Below, piece by piece: positions 24,751-37,330 of a stretch of 64,000 nucleotides of DNA (the first letter of the stretch is position 1; the number at the start of each line of letters is the position of its first letter). The position numbers and the translations under genes are program-made. The stretch comes from Trogon surrucura (lineage: Eukaryota; Chordata; Aves; Trogoniformes; Trogonidae). Under the pieces are notes generated by a model, which worked only from the letters and a program-made list of their open reading frames with translations, was not told the DNA's origin and did no database searches. The stretch lies in contig CM036619.1 of NCBI GenBank assembly GCA_020746105.1, positions 15,228,238-15,292,237 of the forward strand, given 5' to 3'.

Positions 24751-25605
24751 GTCATAGAGTCCCCAGGCTGGAAGGGACCTCAGGGGTCATCTGGTCCAAC
24801 CTTCTTGGCAAAAACATGGTCTAGACAGGATCGCCCAGCGCCCTGTCCAGCTGAATCTTAGAAGTGTCTAATGTTGGAGAATTCACCACTTTTCTGGGGA
24901 AATTGTCCCAATGGCTGGTTGTTCTCGTTGAGAAAAACTTTACTTTTGTGTCCGATCGGAATGTCACCAGAAGTAACTTGTATCCATTACCCCTCATCTT
25001 TTCCATGTGGCTCCTTGCAAAAATGGAGTCTTCATCTTCTGTGTATTCATCCTTTAAATTTTGGAACATGGTGCTAAGGTCTCCCCTAAGCCTTTTCTTC
25101 TCCAGTTCTCTCAACCTTTCCAGAAATCGCAGCTCCCCGGTCCTTTGGTCAACTTTGTGGCCCTTCTCTGGACCCTCTCCAGTCTGTCCACATCTTTTTT
25201 TTGCATAGCAGGGACCAAAACTGAACAAGGCTGATGCCCTTGTTGATGTAACCCAGCATCCTGTTATCTTTGCCACTGCAGAAAACTCTTCACTCATATT
25301 TGACCTTGTTGTTCACCAGGATCCTCAGGTCCCTTTCCACAGAGCTGCTGCCCAGCCGGGTAGATCCCAGCCTATGCTCCACTCTGGAATTTATGTTTTC
25401 CCAGGTAAAAGATCTGACATTTGTCCTTGGTGAACTTTATAAGGTTTTTTTTAGCTCACTCTTCTAGCTGATCCAGGTCTTCCTGCAGGGTAGCTCTCCC
25501 TTCCAAAATGTCCACTTCCCCACTCAGTTTGGTATCATCAGCAAACTTCATCAGGGCACTCTTGATCCAGTCATCCAGATCACTTACGAAGATACTGAAC
25601 ATTGG
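24751..25605 (-). mobile_element. CR1 LINE of a second subfamily, about 0.85 kb
   Basis: A minus-strand CR1 whose 3' end on the plus strand reads gtcatagagtccccaggctgg followed by aagggacctcaggggtcatc. The minus strand has one open stretch of about 158 codons (25297 down to 24821). It contains LRGDLSTMFQNLKDEY, ARSHMEKMRGNGYKLLL and SHWDNFPRKVVNSPTLDT, the C-terminus of the CR1 type with RGNGYKLLLGRF rather than RGNGFKL. Further upstream (25300-25605) there is matching non-frame CR1 DNA, including ttggtatcatcagcaaacttc, which corresponds to the FADDTK region. Truncation is near 25605. The long open frame suggests fairly modest decay, although no catalytic domain remains. Confidence 0.93.
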
Positions 25606-26409
25606 CTCTCGCATTTTCTTCACCGGTGTGCTGCTTGTGCCCTGTCTGATTTATCTTGTCAGGCTTCAGGATGCGTACAGTGTAGCTGTGATTGCAAACT
25701 CTCTCCCTCTCTTGCAGGTCTTAAAATAATACAATTATTAAGATCATAATGTAAGAATTTTAATTTCTCCACTGATGTTGCTGCACTAAGACCATTAGAG
25801 GATGATCTGTTAGTGAAACTGCTGGTTTTGTGTTTCCCTGTCTCTTGAGTGTTTTGGTAAGTGTATTATTTTGTAGAGTATTTCTATTTCTTCTCCTTGA
25901 TGCTTTTCAGATTGGACCTAAGAAACACCTAACTGCTTTGTAGCACTGATTTTTCTTATTAGCTTGCTAGAAAAGCAAGCATGAGGGCCAGAATGCAAAA
26001 ACTTGACATTTGACAATATTTTCCAGTTCTTTTAGCTATTGTCTTGTGTTGCTGTTGTACCTGCCGCCTCTGCTGAGAATGGCTGCGTATGCATCGTAGA
26101 AGGCAGTGGCTGCCCTAAAGACAAATGGTAGGAAGCATCATTTGAGGGTTGCTCTGTGGAGGACGAGACACAGGGACACTGAACCACACGCTCTTTGCTG
26201 GCACCAGAACGCCAGCTCGAAGCTCTTCCAGCCTCTGTTCCTGAGGCAAAATCCTTCTCTTAATGGTATACAGAGAGGCCATCAGGTAAAGTAATTCATT
26301 GAGGATCTGTGTGGGCAACAGCAAAAGCAACTCCAAGCCTTGTGGCTCCCTTCGTACCTCTGTGCCATTTTGGGGAGCGCTAATGAGACCTACCAGCCTT
26401 ATTCGTCCG

Positions 26410-26650
26410 ACCTACCTGCTGAAGACTGGAGGAAGATGTGATTTATTAGCTAGGACCGGGACGGATAGCATCATAAATCTCCTCTAGACGGCAACAATTA
26501 AAGTTGCCAGGGCTCTCTGCTTTGCCACAGTGAGTCCACGCGACTCTGACCAGATTTGACTGGCTTATTCTGCTAAATGAGAGTGTTGAAATGACCGTCT
26601 GGATTTTATTAATAAGTGTATAAATCTGAACTATAAGGGGGAAAAAAAGA
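26410..26650. promoter_or_regulatory. Possible regulatory block with small inverted repeat
   Basis: The segment carries a perfect 6-bp inverted repeat GGCAAC/GTTGCC at 26490-26495 and 26503-26508 around a 7-base AT spacer, followed by AT-rich sequence with ATTAATAA words. GTTGCC/GGCAAC are half-sites of the RFX X-box, but here they face outward, not inward as in a normal X-box. Function is an inference only. Confidence 0.2.
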
Positions 26651-26984
26651 TGAACTGGTGCTAGTATATTTGTGACATATACTTAATAATAAAACTTAAA
26701 CTCTTATACAGCCTGATACAAATTACTTGCTCTACTGCACCAGTTCTGCCACAGCTACACATTTCATTTTTGTGATATGCTCTGCGACTGCTTGGCTAGT
26801 AAGTGCTGAGAAGGGAAAGTAATAGATAGATAGATGCATCTGGTATTTATAGAGGACTGTTTTAATGGTGCTAAAAAAACTGATGTGCTCAGCATTCCTT
26901 GCAGCTGCAGTTGCGTTCATGTCAGTAATCCTATCAGGAGGGTTGCTGGTTTCCAGAGTAATTAGAACCCTGAAGCAAATAAAC

Positions 26985-27200
26985 ACCAAATGAATTCTCT
27001 TCTTTTGAAGTTATCTTTTTCTCCCCCTCTTTTAAATAGCCCTTCTCTGGTATAATTATGTATCAGTCATTATAACATTAAAAATCATTTTAAGTGAATG
27101 AATGCTATTTTTGTTGTTGTTCCATGCTAATTATTATGAACTAATTGTAATTTAGGATAGTATTCTAAAAATCTCATTTCATTACAGATTGGCTACTAGC
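26985..27200. promoter_or_regulatory. Possible conserved non-coding element
   Basis: AT-rich sequence without low-complexity repeats, with many homeodomain-type cores (TAATTATG, CTAATTATTATG, CTAATTGTAATTTAGG). This texture is typical of deeply conserved developmental enhancers. There is no direct evidence of conservation from one sequence. Confidence 0.25.
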
Positions 27201-29559
27201 TTAAAACTGCTTCCTGCCTTGATCCCAGGGAGAAGCAGCAGCTCCGAGCTGCATTCATCTAAGCCGGTCTGGTGGCTTGTAGCACGTGTGGGTGGAGCAC
27301 AAGTTGTTGCTCAAAGCCATCTTGATAAACTCCTGCCCTTCTAGCGTTTAAGCCATAGGTTAAATATAGATTCACAATACCGTGTGCTTGCCACCAGGGA
27401 AGTGATGACAGAGATACCATATGATAATATAGGGAGGTAATAGCCTTCCTGTCTGGCTTTTTGCAACCGTGTCTAGGATAATACATTGAGCCCCAAGCAG
27501 CTCATTCCTGAAAAGATACTGGCAGGAGTTCAGAGGACAGTAACAACCCGTGCAGTCGTCTGGGGAGGGTTTGACTCTAAACTGCGGTATCTTGACCATT
27601 TATCTAATGTTTTGCAACGTTTGTGGCTTTAGCCAGATGGTTTGGATTTGTGCTCACGTAATGCTGAGTTACGGTGTATAGGTGCTGGGTCATCGCTGTG
27701 TAAACTCTGTAGTCTGGTTTGCATTGTTTGGCTCTTGCATTCGAACGGGTTTCAAGATTAAAAAAATAGAATAATAAGGATCAGTTACAGCTACATAAGC
27801 ATGTCTATATTAATTGACGTTTACTGGTAATGAAGTACGAGAATGAAAAATCCACTCCACCTCTCAGATCCCAGCTTGAGTTTTTAAGATTGGCTGTTAG
27901 AAGAAAAATGGCTTTGTACTCACAAGTTGAGCACATTCAGCCCAGAGTTACTAACACGTAATAAACATGGAAACATCTAGTGACACTTTCTCTAATGGAC
28001 TCATTCTTTAGACTAGAACCACAGCTTTTATAACTCAGAAATGCCTTTTATAATGTCATTTCTTAAACATCCTTGGCTTCTGTTGTCCTGTAAAGGCAAT
28101 TCTCACCTACCAAAAGGACCAAGACAGCACAGCACCCTGGCTGTAACCTGCCATGTTCACAGAATTACCTGAAAGAGATGATGTGGAAATACTAAAAGTT
28201 TAGGTGGTTCAAGTATTTCTAAAATGCAGTTCAGCGTGGAGTTCAGGAGAGAATTTTATAAGGTTGGCGTGCTCAGGACTTCCCTTGTTTCCTCACCCCT
28301 TCTGCATTTGTTTTTGGGTGAGAATGATTGATAGTGATGGAGCAAATTGCTGTGTTAAATCTGAGCCCAACTTTCGAATCAGTCATCACTGAGCAGGGCC
28401 ATATATACACAAATACATAGGGGAAAGATAAGCCAGATCTGCTAATGCTTTAAGTCAATGCATCTGTGACAGAGCACATAAAATCCTCTAAGGAGAATTA
28501 CAGTGTTGTGAGTTATGACTGCTTTATGCTTGAATGAAAGCATCCACTTGTAGGTTTAAGGGACACAACCTCCTACACAGTAACTTCATTCTTTAGGGTG
28601 ATTTACATTAATTTTCCTCGGTGTTTCCATATTTTAGACTGGAGCTTGTGTATACTGAATTATAGTGTATAGACCTTGGGTCATCTTTTTCTGAACGCTG
28701 TATTGTATCCTGCCTTTTTTTTACCTCTTGGCTTTGAAAGGCATCTCCTGAGGAAAGAATATGGTTTTGAACTTGTGATACATCTCAGATTCTATTTAGA
28801 TAATGGTTTCTTGACAAGGAGGTGCTTATGGGTTTTTTTTGAAATGTCTTTTATTCCAATTGTGATACATTTGTGCTGCAGAACAGTGAAAATAAAACCC
28901 CCGTAGTTTCTTTTGAAACAAGCTTAGGATTGTACCATCCAAATGCCTCATGCTGTCAGAGAAACCCTTAACACCTACTGTTGCACACACTTCTGCTGAT
29001 CCAGGAGTTTTTAAGCAAGGAAAGCAAGATATGGTTCATAGATGTGTATCAGCCCCAAAAGGAAGAGGGAATCCATTTAGAAAATTCTGTTTCCAGGAAA
29101 AAGTGAAATTACTGCAGAGGGTCTTAAAATCCTGCAGTGGTCTGCCAGGCAGCAAATCCCGGAACGATATCTGATCACAAATAGCACTGGTATGTCTGGT
29201 ACTGGCTTCTGACTGATATCTCAGTCAGCTACATAGAAGTGAAGATAGACGTGAAGCAGAGGTAAAGAGTCTAATCGTCAAAAAACCACACACTTACACA
29301 TACACTATCTCTTATCCGAGAAAAAATGAACATAGCAGTTCACTTAGAGTTATGGCAGGCATGACAAACTGCTTTCCTGGTCCAAAGAAAAGTTACCAGT
29401 GTAAGAAAAAGATGCTCTTAATTACTTTTTGCTCTCAACAACACATTAAAATGTGAACAGTTTAGATGCAATTAATAGGACAAGAAAATAATTTTAAAAA
29501 AATCAGCCAGACTGTGGTACCGTGCTCCTTGCAATTACTTCGTAATGTTAAATAAACAC

Positions 29560-30060
29560 ACTGGTGAGAAAATTGTAATTTGTCATTATTGCACAGTGCT
29601 AGAAAGAGCAGTGTGGTAGCCAGTGCCAGGTAGGTCCTCGATGAATATAACAGCATTATGCAACGCCGCATTCTGCCAGTGTATAAAAGGAGCAAATTTC
29701 AGTGGTAATATAGATTTGGTAGAAGACCATCGTGCCAACCTGCTCTGGATTGATTTTGGGGAGATGGAGAAAGGAGAGGGGAGGGAGAGCAACGTCTATC
29801 ACAAGAGAAAAAAGGCAATGAAATGTGACCCTCTTTTAATTAAAGGCTCCCGCAAAGTAATTTCCCCCTTTAGCTTGTGATAATATGCGTTTGGCAGGAA
29901 GAGTAATGCGAACAAAACACTCTCCCTCATAAGCAAAATCAAGGAGGGCAGGCAAATTGTATTCAGCAGCAATTTGTTGGAGAATTTGTCATTTGCTTTT
30001 GAAGAGTGCTTGGAATTGGACAGCAGGGGCAGGGTGTTTTGCCTGTGCCTTGTGAATGGC
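29560..30060. promoter_or_regulatory. Possible conserved non-coding element
   Basis: A 500-bp stretch with mixed base composition and no repeats. It has a TATAAAAGG word at 29681, a purine-rich run (about 29762-29790) and TTAATTAAAG near 29837. It is open in one plus frame from 29623 to 29880 (85 codons), but that frame has no family signature. The TATA-like word is not supported by a nearby transcript structure I can see. A regulatory role is inference. Confidence 0.25.
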
Positions 30061-31287
30061 AGCAGCAGTGGAGTTTGAAAACCTTTTAGAGGAGTCTGGG
30101 GATGGTCTCCCATGGGAAATTATGGAAAATACCTGTCAGTTTTAATGGAAGCTCATCATTCCAAAAGGAGACTAATGTGCTCTTTGGAAATATATTTGAT
30201 CACCTTTAAGTCCTCTTTGTGGTAACATAAAACAGGGTAAATACAATCGAGGAAATGCAATCTTATAAAAGTCTCCTCAGCTTGGGGAATTTAAAAAAAA
30301 AGAGTGCCGGAGGTTCCCTCTGGATATTTGAGCTGTACAAAAAATTGTCTCTTTTTTCTCTGTTTTGATAATTTGTGATACATTTACTCCTTGTTATCTG
30401 CCCATTTGTGACCAGATTGAGCCAATATGCTTTATTTCCATTTCTCAGCCTAGCAGAACTTTTCTTGTGAAAGGACCTTTTAAGGATGCCTGGCCAGAAG
30501 AGGTGGCCCTTTTTTCTCCCCACCGCTTAGATAGCATTTTGGTCTGTATCCTTAGAGGTTTTAGAAAGTGCACCACTCTTTTACATGGAGTGGGAGAAAA
30601 TACACAGCTGATGCAACCTAATTAGTCTGTCATGTAGTGTCGCTCATTGTCGGGTCTTCTGTGTAAATATGCCCCAGGAAGGGGTTTTTATAAAGGTGAA
30701 AAGCATCATCCTGTTGAGCGGAGAGGCTGAATGACCCTGAAGTGGGTTTGCAATTAGTGAGCAATAGCCGGGAGCAATCGCGCTGCATCTGACACACAAA
30801 GCGGTGCTTTCCAGCCAGAAGAGACACATGCACGGTGCTGGGGAACAGCTGACGGCAAGCCCTTCTGGAAGAACAAGCTGTAACACAGCAAAACTTAATC
30901 AGTGCTGTCCTCCCTCTTTCCCGCTTCTGTATGTCTTTATTTCTGCCTTGTGCATCTGCTGCTTCTATTGAAGGCATTATTTCAGACGTTAAGGTCTAAA
31001 AGGGATCCCACAGAAGAGTCTTGCAGTGTGATGGGTTTAGGTGGAGGCACTAAGCTTTAGGAAATGGCCAGAGGACAGAGATGCGATAGTCGTTTTTGCT
31101 GGCAAATCTGTTAAAACTAGAGGGACGTGGAAATGTAAAGACGTAAAGAAAGTCTAAGTGCCCTGCAGGGACCAGATTTTACTACCATACTGAAAACAGT
31201 AGAGTTAGGTTCAATATGATAGGCTGTCTTGGCAACAGAGTCTTTCCCTTCAATCTGCTGATCCATTTTTCTTGAGTAATCCCACCA

Positions 31288-31325
31288 TAAAACAAAAAAA
31301 CAAAACAACAAAAAAAACCCCAAAC
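31288..31325. repeat. Degenerate (CAAAA)n-like tract
   Basis: Low-complexity A-rich sequence with regularly spaced C residues, ending in a short ACCCCAAACCC run. It is a simple repeat with no function assigned. A similar tract occurs at about 51173-51210. Confidence 0.8.
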
Positions 31326-34033
31326 CCACAACCCTGCTCTTAATCCAGAAGCAGGTGACTCACTGTCATTGGGTTTATCCTCCAGCCAGGTCAGAGAAGA
31401 AGCAGGCATCTGCACATAAAACGCAGGAGGAGGAAGGCTCATTCTGACAGCGACTGTAATAAACCACCTGATCTTTCTGAGCCACAGTATGACAATAATT
31501 AAGCAGTGGATGTGTCCCACAGTAATGCCAGGTGGGTTTTTCTTTAAGGCTCTGGACAGATTTTCACTGCAGAATTAACTTAAGATGCTCTTCTCTAATT
31601 ATTGTAGCTCAAGTGAGAGTGGCCTCAGGGCAAATGAAACCTGAGGTGCTTGAGTCCATGTCTGAAATTTGGGGATCACATAAAAGCATCCTTTACGTGC
31701 TACTGCGAGTACCTAGGCATCCGTCATCACATACAATGCTGTCTAGTTTGCCTGTGTCAGAAGGTGACGGCAGGGAACACCTTACGTTTTAGGGACTGCT
31801 GAGGTTCTGGTAGGCTCCAATGGGTGCCTCTTCTGTTTCTAGAGCATACTCAGTCACACTGCTGGACTGAACTGGGAAGCAGCTGGTATGGCAGAGGTTG
31901 ACCTCTTTTTCGGAGATTCCCCCTTTCCCCTGCCCTCCCAGATGTGTGCAGTCTGGCAGTGAGGTGTCTGCATGTTTGGTGGAGCGTGAACCAACCCTGA
32001 AGAACCTCTTCCAGCAACCACTGCTGCTGCTTTCACTGCTGCCCTAAGTGTGCTGATCCCTTCGTGAATCTTTAATACTGATCCATAGTACTTTGTTTTG
32101 TTTTGTTTCTGTTGGAGCAAGACACATTCTGATCCACCTTCCCTCTGAAGGGAAGAGGGGACAGGCAGACACTATTCCGTTTGAACCCTTAGTATAAGCA
32201 TCTTCTTTGTATTCTTGCTTGTAGCTCTTTCCTCCTACTATGGCAGCGGTATTTCTGGCCTGGTACTTTTGACTAGTCATCTGTCCATCTGAAACTGCGA
32301 CCTGATTCTAAGTTCTAAGTCAGCTGGCCATCTCCTTCAATTTTCCCACTTTTAAGGACATTTGGATTGCATCTGATATTGTGAAAGGCATTTATGTTCT
32401 GCCTTCTGTTGGTATTTCAAGTTTCCCAGGGCTGCTTCTCTTCACAACTCCTCTGGTACCTCTGACAGGGGCAGAGGCATTCCTGGCCATCCAGAGGAGC
32501 GAGATACAGGATATCTCCTCCACCTGAAAGTCATTTTGCAAATTCTAGAAGTCATTTTAATAGCAGATCTTTTTTTTTATTTTTTTTAAATGAGCCTCAT
32601 TACACCTAATTTGTTCAGTTTTTTGTGAGCTGCCATATGGCATCAATGGAAATCTGATGAAAATGTATTTATCGTCCAGAAAACATATATAAAGATGTCA
32701 AGTACATGTAATTAAAAGCATTCTCTGTAAGATATAGTCTTACTAATTAGTCACTTGGAGTTTCTAGACCTAGTCTTACCAGCTGTCTGACAGGGAATAT
32801 CTTGGAGATATGTGTCACGAGTCAGGATGAGGTATAAAGCAAGTGTATCAGTAGTGCTATTTAAGATATCACAAACTAATTCTGAGTTCCTGAAAATCTT
32901 GAGTGAAATGTTTCATTATTATCTCTTAGGAAAATCTCCCTTGCCACAGAGGAGAAAATGATGCATGACAAAGAAGCGTTTCTTTCCTCGGTGCTGGAAG
33001 TGTGCAGCCATGAGGTAGTACAGCCTGGGGTTTTCTCGCCAAACCTGCGTTACACACGTGGAGTTGGGAGACGAAAAACCTCTTTCAAGCTACTGATTCA
33101 GATAGGCTTTTAGAAGGTGGTTCAAATTTGAGGCAGTATTATTCCTCCTACGAATATAAAGTAATGAAGTTCTATGCTTATGGAGGCATTTATTTAAATG
33201 CTTTCGGTTCAGTGTGATGGAGCCAGCCTATAAGGTCTAGCTCTGCAGCCTGGCAGAATTTGCTTGGACCAGAATTTCACTTCCAGGGAGTGAAGAGTTA
33301 TGTGGAGAGACCAAGCAGAGCTCTCTTTCAAAGAAGTCCTTGCTCCACAGCTCTCACTTTATGAAAATGTTTGATATCCTTTGCCCAAGACTTAGGTCAG
33401 TTGTTCCTGTGGTTAAACACTCTTTCTAAAAATCAGCTACATCATTTGTTAAATAAGGAGACTCATAGTTTTAGTTTTTGTTCCCTTTGCTGTGAACGTT
33501 ACGTGCAAGGCCGGGCTGGGAGCAGGCATAGTCAGCAGCTACTTTCAAGTGCGCTGCACCTCTCACCGTAGACATGTCTCTGGCAAGAGTGAGATTCCCA
33601 TCATAACTTTCCACCTAACACAGCAGTGGGAGTATTTGGTAGATAGGCTCCAGTTTTGAGATGTTTATGTAGCAGTTTAAGGTCATCTGAGTGGAGGCTG
33701 CTGCAGCTTCTCCTCCCCAGCTTCTTGTAGGTTCCAAACTACTCCTTTGGGACTCATGCGGCAGTGTGGAAAGCTGATTCGCTGCATTAGTCTAGCCAGG
33801 AAGCAGTCGCTTTAACGGCTAACGACTACCAAAGCATTAGGGGGTTTGTGCACAGAGACATTTGTTGTTCACATTAGCAGTCTTCGCATCATGCAAATAT
33901 GTTCTCACCTCCTCCATGCACACAAGCACATACGCTTGTTCACATTGAATTTGGAGTATGGAACTACGGCTTCTGGTCCGTGTTTCCACCTTGCTCTGGG
34001 CAACAGTACTGCAGAAAGCAGAAGGGCCTGTAC

Positions 34034-34074
34034 TTTCTGAAAGCTAGCACCTTTTGTAATTGAGCTTTCAGAAA
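34034..34074. repeat. Perfect 12-bp inverted repeat (hairpin)
   Basis: TTTCTGAAAGCT at 34034-34045 and its exact reverse complement AGCTTTCAGAAA at 34063-34074 are separated by 17 bases. Pairing stops at the bases directly outside. If transcribed it would form a 12-bp stem. The stem is shorter than a normal miRNA precursor arm, so I do not call it a miRNA. Confidence 0.85.
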
Positions 34075-34740
34075 TCAGTGCAAAAATTCCAGCTCTGTTT
34101 CCAGACTTAGTTGCTGTATGTGCAGGGGATCGGTGCAGCGATGGTGTGTGCTGGATTGGGCCTCCTTGAAAACCTGCACCAAAATATTTTCTGTGGGAGT
34201 GACCTTATGATTCTATGATTTTGGGTCTGGTGAACCCAAACCCCGGTGATGGAGTTGCTTACCCGTATTCACAAGGAAGGCTGTCAATTAGATTTGCTCC
34301 CTGAGGGTGCTCTGTTGTTCCTGAGGCACACAGGGTAGATCAGCTGGAGAAACTGTCCATGGAGAAACAGGTGGAAGGCTGAGCAATTTAACGGTTCCCT
34401 CCATCCATGGAGGGCTCTGTCACGTGGAGGAGAGATGAGCTGATGAAAGCGTGAGTGCTCCCTGGGGCAGGTCACCAGGCAGTGCAGACCTCACCTTCAT
34501 GTTGTGGGGTTAGAAGACAAACAGGTAAAAGGTCTTTCCTTGTGTATTTAGCAATCGTTTGCCGGTGATAAGAGGGCATTTTAGGGGAGGGACTGCTTTC
34601 CTGTACCAGTTCCCCTCATACCAGAGCTCTAGTTGTGACTTCAGTAGTAACTGTTCACCATTAAGAGTGCCTTTCCTCTTTGGTGATGTTATTTAGCACA
34701 GGCTTCAATTAGACAAGCAAGCCAGGGAACACAGGGGCTG

Positions 34741-34754
34741 GTTGCCTAGTAACC
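34741..34754 (+). promoter_or_regulatory. X-box-like motif (RFX site)
   Basis: GTTGCCTAGTAACC fits the consensus bipartite RFX site (GTTGCC, short spacer, GTAACC-type second half) that controls ciliary and some immune genes in vertebrates. The next bases are CAATTGCC, adding another GCC half. The surrounding 34700-34860 sequence is free of recognised repeats. A 14-bp motif can occur by chance in 64 kb of degenerate matches, but the two halves here are close to canonical. Confidence 0.45.
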
Positions 34755-36999
34755 AATTGCCTTGAGATCTGGAAAGATGCACCAGAATTAAGGGTTAACT
34801 TTTGCAGGTGAGAGTAGAAACGTCCGGGGATGGGGGTGGTGGAGGTTTTAAGCTAGGAAGATCTAGGACATGGTTCAGAGAAGTAGAGTTCCCACTGGGT
34901 TCTCTCTCCAAACAACAACACAAGAACAGTGTTTGTTTAGTTAAAAAAAGCCACGTTGATGGAAATTTAGAGAGAACACAAAGATCACTATTTGAGGGTG
35001 CTTCCTTATTTGTGATATTTACATAATTTGCCACAGCATTGTAACATTTTCTATCCATGCATCTCATTCAGGGTTCAAAGCTTGCCTTAAATAAGCAGCT
35101 GCGCATGGCCGCATAGCCGACAAAAAATAGCAACTGCTTTTGTACCCTTGTTCCCTGGGATAGCCTGATTTTTACAAGGTACCCACAGGTGTCAAAAGAT
35201 CTGCACTAAATACTTCAAAAATTATTCTGAGAGAGCCAAGACCCGCATAGAGCATCTGGAGGCTTCACACCTCTGAAAATCAAGAAGTAGTAATGCTTCT
35301 TCAAAAGTTCCTATTCTGCCTCATGGAGTGCATGTTTTCCCATCTTTAATGCGTTTTAAGTAGTTTTAGAATTGGATAAACAGAGAATAGAGATGGCTTG
35401 TGTGATAGTGCATGCTACATCATGAAAATGTCCTTGGCACATGCTGCTAGACAATCTCAAACCAAAGAGCATGAATCCAGATGTGGAGCTGAGTGGCCTT
35501 TTGGGAGACCTGTGTGTCCACCCTGAGCAGAGAGAACAGCAGCGAAGGAGCCAAGAGTGAGGCAAGTCAGACGCGAAGGTACCTAAGAGTGCTTCAGCCT
35601 GGGCCCTCTTTCATGGTGTCACCGTGAAGAGCAAAACTCATCTGCAGATATGTAGGTTGATTCCCTGGGATGGTAATGATGAGGCAGCCTGTGAAATATT
35701 TTCTTTGCACATGAACTGGTACATGTAATCTGTCTGCAATATAAGCTAGTTATTTTCTGTCTGAATATGGGAGTCCTCTTGCTTACTGATGAAAAGCGGA
35801 GGGTAGAATTAATCCTTTCCATGTGTTGTTGTTACTTCTTTGTGCCTGTTTGTTATTATGGAGGCATATCAGAAGTGTAGTTCACTGCACTCAGTGCTCT
35901 ATGAATATGGACTGCAAAGATTGCAAAAGATTGCGTGCTAAATATGTGAGAAAAAAATAGGTAAATGCAATGAATAAATATGGGAGAAAAATAAGATAGT
36001 AGCTCCCTTAAAATAAACCACAATCCCAACAAATCTGTTAAATGTAGGTAGACATCATGCTAAAGGAAAGTCTTTCTAGATTTCTTCTAAGATTTTTCAA
36101 GAAGACAATAAGGTGTGGTTTCTCATTTTGAACAAACTCTGCCCAGGAGTGAGAGCCTCTTGGAAAAAAATCTAATTGTCTTTGGAGTATTTTTGACTGG
36201 GTAGCACAGGCTGATGTCCCTGGCAGAGTTAGGATCAATAGCTCAGTAACAAATAAGAAAAGATGGGTAAAGATAGGCACGGCTCAGAGGCACCTTGAAA
36301 GTCTTCAGGCATTTCTGAGTCTGCTGTTGCAAATATGAATCCATTATCATCAAAGCAAGCAGACAGAGACTACTCTTCGTGGCAACATTTTGAATGGAGG
36401 GGAAGCAGGGCGAGGAGAGCCTGTGAAGTGTCACAGCCCACAGGTGATGGACCCTGGCTCTCGAGATAGTCACAAGCTTGGACAAATTTTCATTTGGAAA
36501 TGAAAAATCTTGTAAGGGTAAGAGGGAAGCACTGCCAAGACTCAAATATGTTTTTAATCTGTGCAAGGTTGCCCAGGCCGTTGGCGGAGCACTGCTTGTG
36601 CTGTCACATTTTAAACTGATGACTGGATTGTTGTGCATCAGATCTGATGTGTTTTGAGCTGAGTACGAGTACCTAAAGGTACCCTAAAGTTACCAGTTTT
36701 GCGTTAGATGCATCCTGGCAGAAGAGGAACATGTGTAAAATCCTTTGGAGTGTAGCTTTACTGTATCCTCTCATGCCTTCTGTTCCCACTCAGAGAAGGC
36801 TGTGTGCTGGGCTTGCTGTGCAGGATCCCACTTTACACTGCAACAGCCCCTGTACAGAAGCGTTTTCCTGTGGGACAATGGTATTTAGTTTTAGGATTTG
36901 CCAATCTCAAGGCATTTCCCTGTTTCCCCATTTCCAGTAATAGAGGTTTTTAAGTAATCAGTGTGTCCCTCAGCAGGAAAGCGACTTTGACAGTGATCA

Positions 37000-37330
37000 C
37001 ACAATCTCCAAGCACAAGGTGTGCTCAATGCTGTTTATATGGGACCTACAGACAGTAAGGTTTCTTTAATTAAATTACTTTGGCTTAGAATGAGGTTTAA
37101 TTAAATACTATATTAAACAGACTTAAACAAAAAGGCATTTAGTAAACCACTGTGCAGATTTCAAGGTAATTAAAATTCGAGATTTCTGGACTTTACACTA
37201 TCTCTGTAATTGAGGCTAACAATTTGAACAGATCAAATAAGTACACTTTTTACTGTGTTTCATTTTTTCTCTTGTGCAAGCTAAAATGTCTAATGATTCC
37301 TTCGAATTATTTCTGTGTCATCTGATCTGT
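37000..37330. promoter_or_regulatory. AT-rich block with paired TTTAATTAAAT motifs
   Basis: The 11-mer TTTAATTAAAT occurs twice, at 37065-37075 and 37096-37106, exactly 31 bp apart, which is about three helical turns. Further ATTA/TAAT cores follow (ggtaattaaaattcg near 37166). The block is non-repetitive and AT-rich. TAATTA is the core of many homeodomain (LIM, paired-type) sites. An enhancer role is an inference. Confidence 0.35.

Noticed and set aside
29681..29690. TATAAAAGG as a core promoter
   Set aside because: A single TATA word is frequent in AT-rich DNA, and there is no transcript structure downstream.
34207..34222. tatgattctatgatt, like two CR1 tail units
   Set aside because: No other CR1 sequence is recognisable upstream, so it may be chance or a remnant too short to call.
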